NCBI RefSeq assembly: GCF_019929345.1 | Contig: NZ_JAHZPJ010000001.1 | Location: 62,001 to 126,000, forward strand | DNA: 64,000 nt | Direction of reading: 5' to 3' | Source: Streptococcus oralis | Lineage (GTDB): Bacteria; Bacillota; Bacilli; Lactobacillales; Streptococcaceae | In this document: positions 59,883 through 64,000 of the stretch, piece after piece | How positions within the stretch are numbered: the stretch's first letter is position 1 | Layout of the letters: each line of letters opens with the position of its first letter | Notes under the pieces: model-generated | Databases searched by the model: none | Seen by the model: only the letters and a program-made list of their open reading frames with translations | What the model was told of the DNA's origin: nothing | Translations under genes and position numbers: made by a program

Positions 59883-59912
59883 TTTATACCTAAAAGTTTT
59901 AAAATACAACAA
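59883..59912 (-). promoter_or_regulatory. Candidate cas operon promoter
   Basis: TTGTTG (minus, 59912-59907), 18 nt, TATAAA (59888-59883), about 39 nt before cas3. The rest of the 59845-60327 gap is AT-rich and shows only the mvaA terminator. Confidence 0.5.
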
Positions 59913-60205
59913 CAAACATGGAAGGGGTTACAAACATATGCTATTTTCTAAAGTAGTGTAAACATAAGAATGGGAAAATCCTTTTTAGAGGAGTTTTAAA
60001 ACATTACTAGAATGATCTTTATTACTATAAAACCATTCACCATAGAATTACTTCACTTTCATACCCTAAAGTAAGAAATGGATGATATTTCCCTTGAATT
60101 AACTGTAAAGGATTGTATTATTGAAAAACGACTATATTAGTTATGAGGCATAATAACAAGGAAAGTAATAATCATAATGGGGACATTCTCTGTGATTCAA
60201 ATATC

Positions 60206-60236
60206 AAAAAAAGAGAGAATAATGTAATCCTCTCTT
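60206..60236 (-). terminator. Terminator of mvaS-mvaA
   Basis: AAGAGAG and CTCTCTT with partly paired ATTA/TATT inner bases, then TTTTTT on the minus strand, about 90 nt after the mvaA stop. Confidence 0.75.
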
Positions 60237-60327
60237 GTTCATCGTTATATGTGAGACTTTTCAATTGACAATGAATTTGTTTTCCCTATGTTTCATTTTT
60301 TGAGACTAATACCACGGTTTCAACTGG

Positions 60328-61602
60328 TTAAGAGCGCCAGTCTTTTAAAAATTGCTGAGCTCTCTCTAAGTTAAAGGTTTTATCTGCGATGAGGCGCTCA
60401 ACGAGGGGAGCAACCTCGGTCTCACTAGCACCAGCTAGGAGAGCTAGGGATTTGGCCTGCAATTTCATGTGACCTTGCTGGATGCCCGTACTGACCAAGG
60501 CTTTGAGGGCCGCAAAGTTTTGGGCGAGACCGATAGAAACGATGACTTGTGCAAGTTCCTTAGCAGAAGGATTTCCCAGTAGCTCGTGACTAAGAGCTAC
60601 ACGTGGGTTGAGACCGATTGAGCCACCCTTGGTCGCTACAGGCATAGGTAGGGTCATCTCACCGACCAATTCTTCTCTTTCCATGTCCAGCTTCCATTGA
60701 CTAAGACCTTGATAGCGTCTATCTCGACTGGCAAAGGCATGAGCCCCAGCTTCGATAGCACGCCAGTCATTACCCGTGGCGATTAAAATGGCATCGATAC
60801 CATTAAAAATCCCTTTATTGTGAGTAGCCGCTCGATAAGGATCAGCCTGCGCAAACTGGCTAGCCAAAGCCATCTTCTCTGCAATTTCACGTCCTTGGTC
60901 CTTTTGAGGGTTCAAGTACCTAAAGGCAATACGACAACTTGCTGTCACTAGAGAATCGGTCGCATAGTTGGATAAAATTCCCATGAGACTCTGTCCCTGA
61001 CTGAGTTCTTCCAAGACTGGTTTCAAGGCTTCTAGCATGGTGTTGAGCATATTGGCTCCCATGGCTTCCTGGGTATCGACATGGAGATAAACAACGAGAA
61101 AGTCAGTTTCTCCCTTAATCTGCTCTACACGCAAATCACGCGCCCCACCTCCTCGTTTAACGATGGAAGGATAGGCTTGATTGGCAAGTTCCAAGAGCTC
61201 AGCCTTCTTGCTGGCAATCTTCGCTTGCGCTTGTTCAGGATCAGCAACTTGATAAAGGGCTACCTGACCAATCATCTGGCGCTGATGAACTTGAGCAGTA
61301 AAACCGCCTGCTCGCTTGATGATTTTGCTGGCATAGCTGGCCGCAGCAACCACTGAGGGTTCTTCTGTCACATAAGGAACTGTGTAATCCTGACCATTCA
61401 CCAAAAGTTCTGGAATGATCGAATAAGGCAGAGAAAAAGTTCCCACCACATTCTCACTCAGCTGGTCTGCAACAGCCAAACTGACTTGCTCATCCTGCTC
61501 TAGACTCCTTTGCTTTTCAGGACTAAGGAGCGCCTGAGCTCGCAACAGTTCAAGGCGCTCATGGTATGATTTTTTAGAAAATCCATTCCAACTTATCTTC
61601 AT
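60328..61602 (-). CDS. mvaA: HMG-CoA reductase (class II)
   Basis: A 424-residue class II HMG-CoA reductase of the mevalonate pathway, making mevalonate for isoprenoids. ENVVGTFSLPYSIIPELLVNGQDYTVPYVTEEPSVVAAAS holds the catalytic Glu region; GTNAMGANMLN-like MGANMLNTMLEAL and TATGNDWRAIEAGAHAFASR hold cofactor and Asp sites; LALLAGASETEVAPLVERL is the C-terminal region. Its ATG overlaps the mvaS stop (TAATG). The last 130 bases are duplicated in shortened form at 48703-48843. Confidence 0.96.
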   Translation of the reverse strand: MKISWNGFSKKSYHERLELLRAQALLSPEKQRSLEQDEQVSLAVADQLSENVVGTFSLPYSIIPELLVNGQDYTVPYVTEEPSVVAAASYASKIIKRAGGFTAQVHQRQMIGQVALYQVADPEQAQAKIASKKAELLELANQAYPSIVKRGGGARDLRVEQIKGETDFLVVYLHVDTQEAMGANMLNTMLEALKPVLEELSQGQSLMGILSNYATDSLVTASCRIAFRYLNPQKDQGREIAEKMALASQFAQADPYRAATHNKGIFNGIDAILIATGNDWRAIEAGAHAFASRDRRYQGLSQWKLDMEREELVGEMTLPMPVATKGGSIGLNPRVALSHELLGNPSAKELAQVIVSIGLAQNFAALKALVSTGIQQGHMKLQAKSLALLAGASETEVAPLVERLIADKTFNLERAQQFLKDWRS

Positions 61603-62774
61603 TATTTTTCAACCTTGCTATATCGGCGTTGGTGGTCGACAATCTCCACCAAGGCATAGTCTTGATGTTCATAAGCTGCAAATTGGGCTGAACCCGACTC
61701 ATCCAACTGCACCTCTTCAAAGAAGACTTTTTCATAGTCTGCAACGGATAGGGCTGTACGCTGCTTGAGCTTGCTCAAGCGTTCTTTGTCTAGATAGGCC
61801 TCATAGCCTTCGACCAATTCACCACTAAAGAACTCTGAAACAGCTCCACTTCCGTAACTGTAGAGGGCAATTTTATCGCCAGCCTTCAAATTATCTGCAT
61901 TTTCCAAAAGGGAGAGGAGTCCGAGGAAGAGGGAACCTGTATAGATATTCCCAATCATCTGACTGTAGAGAATTGATTTGTCAAAGTTTTCTTGCAAACT
62001 ATCCTGTTTTTCTTGAGATAGAGTCTTGTCCATCATCTTGCGCAAGCCTTTTAGGGCCAGCTTAGGATAAGGTAAGTGGAAACAGATGGCTGCAAAATCA
62101 CCTATGGTCCAATCGTAGCGCTTCTTGTATTCATCCCAAGTCGTCGTGAGACTATCCAAATACTGCTGGGTTGAATAAACACCATTGACATAAGGAGTCG
62201 TTGAGTAGTTTGGTCGCCAGAAATCCATGATGTCACGAGTTTGAGCAACATTATCATTGTTAAAGGCCATAATGCGCGGATTTTTTGTGATTAGCATCGC
62301 TACACTTCCAACTCCCTGGGTGGGCTCACCCGGAGTCCCCACACCATACTTGGCAATATCACTGGCAATGACTAGGACTTTTGATTCTGGAGAATTTTCC
62401 ACATGTAACTTGGCATAATGGAGGGCAGCTGTTGCTCCATAGCAGGCTTCCTTGATTTCAAAGCTACGGGCGAAAGGCTGTATGCCTAATAGACCATGAA
62501 CAAAGACTGCTGCCGCCTTACTCTGGTCAATTCCTGACTCAGTCGCCACGATGACCATGTCGATTTCTTCTTTTTCTTTGTCTGTTAAAATAGAGTTGCT
62601 GGCACTAGCAGCCAAGGTAACAATGTCCTCAGTCAGTGGTGCAATACTAATTTCATTTAACAAGAGTCCCTTGCTAAATTTTTCGGGATCAACTCCCCTT
62701 GCTTCTGCTAGGTCTTGTAATTTCAAGACATATTGACTGGTTGCAAAACCAATCTTATCAATACCGATTGTCAT
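61602..62774 (-). CDS. mvaS: HMG-CoA synthase
   Basis: A 390-residue HMG-CoA synthase, condensing acetoacetyl-CoA and acetyl-CoA. IGIDKIGFATSQYVLKLQDLAEARGVDPEKF begins the protein, KEACYGATAALHYA holds the catalytic Cys, and ICFHLPYPKLALKGLRK the catalytic His. An upstream extension exists, but ATG 62774 follows ACAGAGGTAAAT. It is the first gene of mvaS-mvaA. Confidence 0.95.
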   Translation of the reverse strand: MTIGIDKIGFATSQYVLKLQDLAEARGVDPEKFSKGLLLNEISIAPLTEDIVTLAASASNSILTDKEKEEIDMVIVATESGIDQSKAAAVFVHGLLGIQPFARSFEIKEACYGATAALHYAKLHVENSPESKVLVIASDIAKYGVGTPGEPTQGVGSVAMLITKNPRIMAFNNDNVAQTRDIMDFWRPNYSTTPYVNGVYSTQQYLDSLTTTWDEYKKRYDWTIGDFAAICFHLPYPKLALKGLRKMMDKTLSQEKQDSLQENFDKSILYSQMIGNIYTGSLFLGLLSLLENADNLKAGDKIALYSYGSGAVSEFFSGELVEGYEAYLDKERLSKLKQRTALSVADYEKVFFEEVQLDESGSAQFAAYEHQDYALVEIVDHQRRYSKVEK

Positions 62775-62848
62775 ATTTACCTCTGTATTTTCATTCATTG
62801 TAAAAAATCGTTTCATTCTATTTTATCACAAATAGGGGCAAAAGAGAG

Positions 62849-62877
62849 AAAAAAGACTTGATTCACCAAATCAAGCC
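62849..62877 (-). terminator. Terminator of the ThrE-type gene pair
   Basis: GGCTTGATT-tggtg-AATCAAGTC followed by TTTTTTC on the minus strand. Confidence 0.8.
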
Positions 62878-62892
62878 TTTTCTTTGACAGCC

Positions 62893-63348
62893 TTAGGAGG
62901 AGATTCCTCTCTGTTTTCGAATGTAGTAATAAATCTTTAAAATCACCGTTCCACTAGCCATTCCGATAGAAATGACTAGAGCTAACATAACCACCAAGGT
63001 CGCGCTGGCAATAGCATGGCTGTAATCGCCTGTCACAAAGAAAGCTGTCGTTCGATAGGATAAATAACCTGGTACCAAGGGGGCAAGAATAGCCAAGACA
63101 AAAACCACTGCTGGTGTCTTATAGAGAATACTTAAAATCTGGCTGATACAAGAACCAATCACCGCTGCGATAAAGGTTGCAACGATGACATTGGTTGGTT
63201 CTTTGAGTACGAGATAGAGGAGCCAAACGCCCATTCCGAGAATACCACCAGGAAGGAGCATGGAGCGTTGGACATTCAGTACGATTAAAAAGGTGATAAT
63301 GGCGAGCAAACTCGCAACTGCTTGGAGTAAAATACTTGTTAGAGTCAT
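62893..63348 (-). CDS. ThrE-type exporter, second half (DUF3815-like)
   Basis: A 151-residue membrane protein with four to five helices (LLQAVASLLAIITFLIVLNV, LPGGILGMGVWLLYLVL, TNVIVATFIAAVIGSCISQILSIL, TPAVVFVLAILAPLVPGYLSYRTTAFF). The last, with PLVPGYLSY, is the ThrE_2 signature. In many Gram-positives threonine/serine exporters are split into two adjacent genes, as here. It lies 1 nt after its partner. Confidence 0.82.
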   Translation of the reverse strand: MTLTSILLQAVASLLAIITFLIVLNVQRSMLLPGGILGMGVWLLYLVLKEPTNVIVATFIAAVIGSCISQILSILYKTPAVVFVLAILAPLVPGYLSYRTTAFFVTGDYSHAIASATLVVMLALVISIGMASGTVILKIYYYIRKQRGISS

Positions 63349-63349
63349 C

Positions 63350-64000
63350 TTATGTCATCAAAACCAGGGCGACAGAGGTGCCAGCCCCTAAAGCGAGGGT
63401 AATGAGCAAAGATTCGAACATCTTGCTCATACCAGAGTTGATATGGTTGGTCATGATATCCCGTACCGCATTTGTCAGAGCAATCCCTGGAACAAAGGGC
63501 ATGACGGCTCCTGCTATGATCAGGTCTGCCGTCGAAGGAAATCCAGTATAGCGGGCCCAGAACTGGGCGATCAATCCGAAAACAAAGGCACCCGCAAAGG
63601 CTGTTACAAATGGAATTCGGACAAACTTCTCTACATAAAGAGAGAAGGCAAATCCAAATAAGGTCGCAATAGCTGCGCCAAAAGCGTCATAGACATTGCC
63701 CCCAAACATAATCGAGAAGAAAGGGGCACTGAGAGTCGCTGCTACAGTCACTTGGAACTTGGTATAAGGAAGGGCTTGATTTCTGATTTCCTTCAGCTTT
63801 TTAAAGGCTGTCGAGAGATCAATCTGCCCACCCACAAGCTCCCGTGATACTTGGTTGACATCGCAAACTTTTTCAATATTATAAGAGGATGAGGTCACCC
63901 GTTTCATCCGAGAAATATTGGTGTTTTCGATAGAAAAGAAAATAGCAGCGGGCATGGCAAGAACATTGCAATCCATAATTCCTTGTGAATGGGCAATACG
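63350..64000 (-). CDS. ThrE-type exporter, first half (DUF1212; 5' end outside window)
   Basis: The frame is open to the right edge (RIAHSQGIMDCNVLAMPAAIFFSIENTNISRMKRV before the first internal ATG continues upstream), so the start lies beyond 64000. DUF1212 / ThrE_1 features: ISRMKRVTSSSYNIEKVCDVNQVSRELVGGQID, several helices, and GAVMPFVPGIALTNAVRDIMTNHINSGMSKMFESLLI. With its downstream partner it should export threonine, serine or small dicarboxylates. Confidence 0.85.
   Translation of the reverse strand, partial: RIAHSQGIMDCNVLAMPAAIFFSIENTNISRMKRVTSSSYNIEKVCDVNQVSRELVGGQIDLSTAFKKLKEIRNQALPYTKFQVTVAATLSAPFFSIMFGGNVYDAFGAAIATLFGFAFSLYVEKFVRIPFVTAFAGAFVFGLIAQFWARYTGFPSTADLIIAGAVMPFVPGIALTNAVRDIMTNHINSGMSKMFESLLITLALGAGTSVALVLMT

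Overview
This is a chromosomal window of a mitis-group Streptococcus (S. mitis / S. oralis / S. pneumoniae relatives). The evidence is moderate-to-low G+C, strong AGGAGG-type ribosome binding sites, a class II galT, a fused choline/betaine transporter (ProWX), the scrK-scrA / scrB-scrR sucrose locus beside a mevalonate operon, and a Cas2-DnaQ fusion. Gene order matches blocks of the pneumococcal chromosome as I remember it, but the blocks are joined differently. I therefore favour a commensal relative over S. pneumoniae and do not name a species.

Layout. 1-5.8 kb: the N-terminal part of an exporter (cut by the window edge), a YetF/DUF3290 pair, exoA, a VOC protein, and xpt-pbuX behind a purine riboswitch with an attenuator. 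5.8-16.8 kb: a thioesterase; galK, a HAD phosphatase and galT divergent from galR; a frameshifted zinc alcohol dehydrogenase; a fused ATPase/FtsX-type ABC exporter; a cation efflux protein divergent from a TetR regulator; a small membrane protein. 16.8-22.8 kb: pnuC with a structured leader, proV-proWX, a SnoaL-like protein with its MarR regulator, and a Wzy/O-antigen-ligase-like protein. 22.9-35.8 kb: birA, a PucR-type regulator, then a minus-strand cysteine/RNA block (pnp, cysE, a phosphorylase, a DHFR-like gene, cysS, mrnC), metE-metF with an upstream MET-box palindrome, and two small genes (pyrimidine-dimer glycosylase type, DUF1722).

35.9-42.2 kb is an AT-rich accessory stretch. It holds a decayed KAP NTPase C-terminus, an alpha/beta hydrolase, an intact KAP P-loop NTPase with internal membrane helices, and an SF2 helicase with two predicted transmembrane helices. 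42.3-48.7 kb is a TVP38-like membrane protein and the sucrose locus. 48.7-60.3 kb is a complete type I-E CRISPR-Cas locus: 23 repeats and 22 spacers, then cas2-dnaQ, cas1, cas6e, cas5e, cas7e, cse2, cse1 and cas3, all read on the minus strand. It sits between scrR and mvaA. The scrR-proximal side keeps a second, divergent, shortened copy of the mvaA 3' end, a scar of the insertion or allele exchange. 60.3-64 kb is mvaA, mvaS and a split ThrE-type exporter cut by the window end.

The most noteworthy items are the mvaA scar flanking the CRISPR-Cas island, the near absence of a leader between cas2-dnaQ and the array, the polarised array with a duplicated unit, and the membrane-associated KAP/helicase pair that may be a second defence locus.
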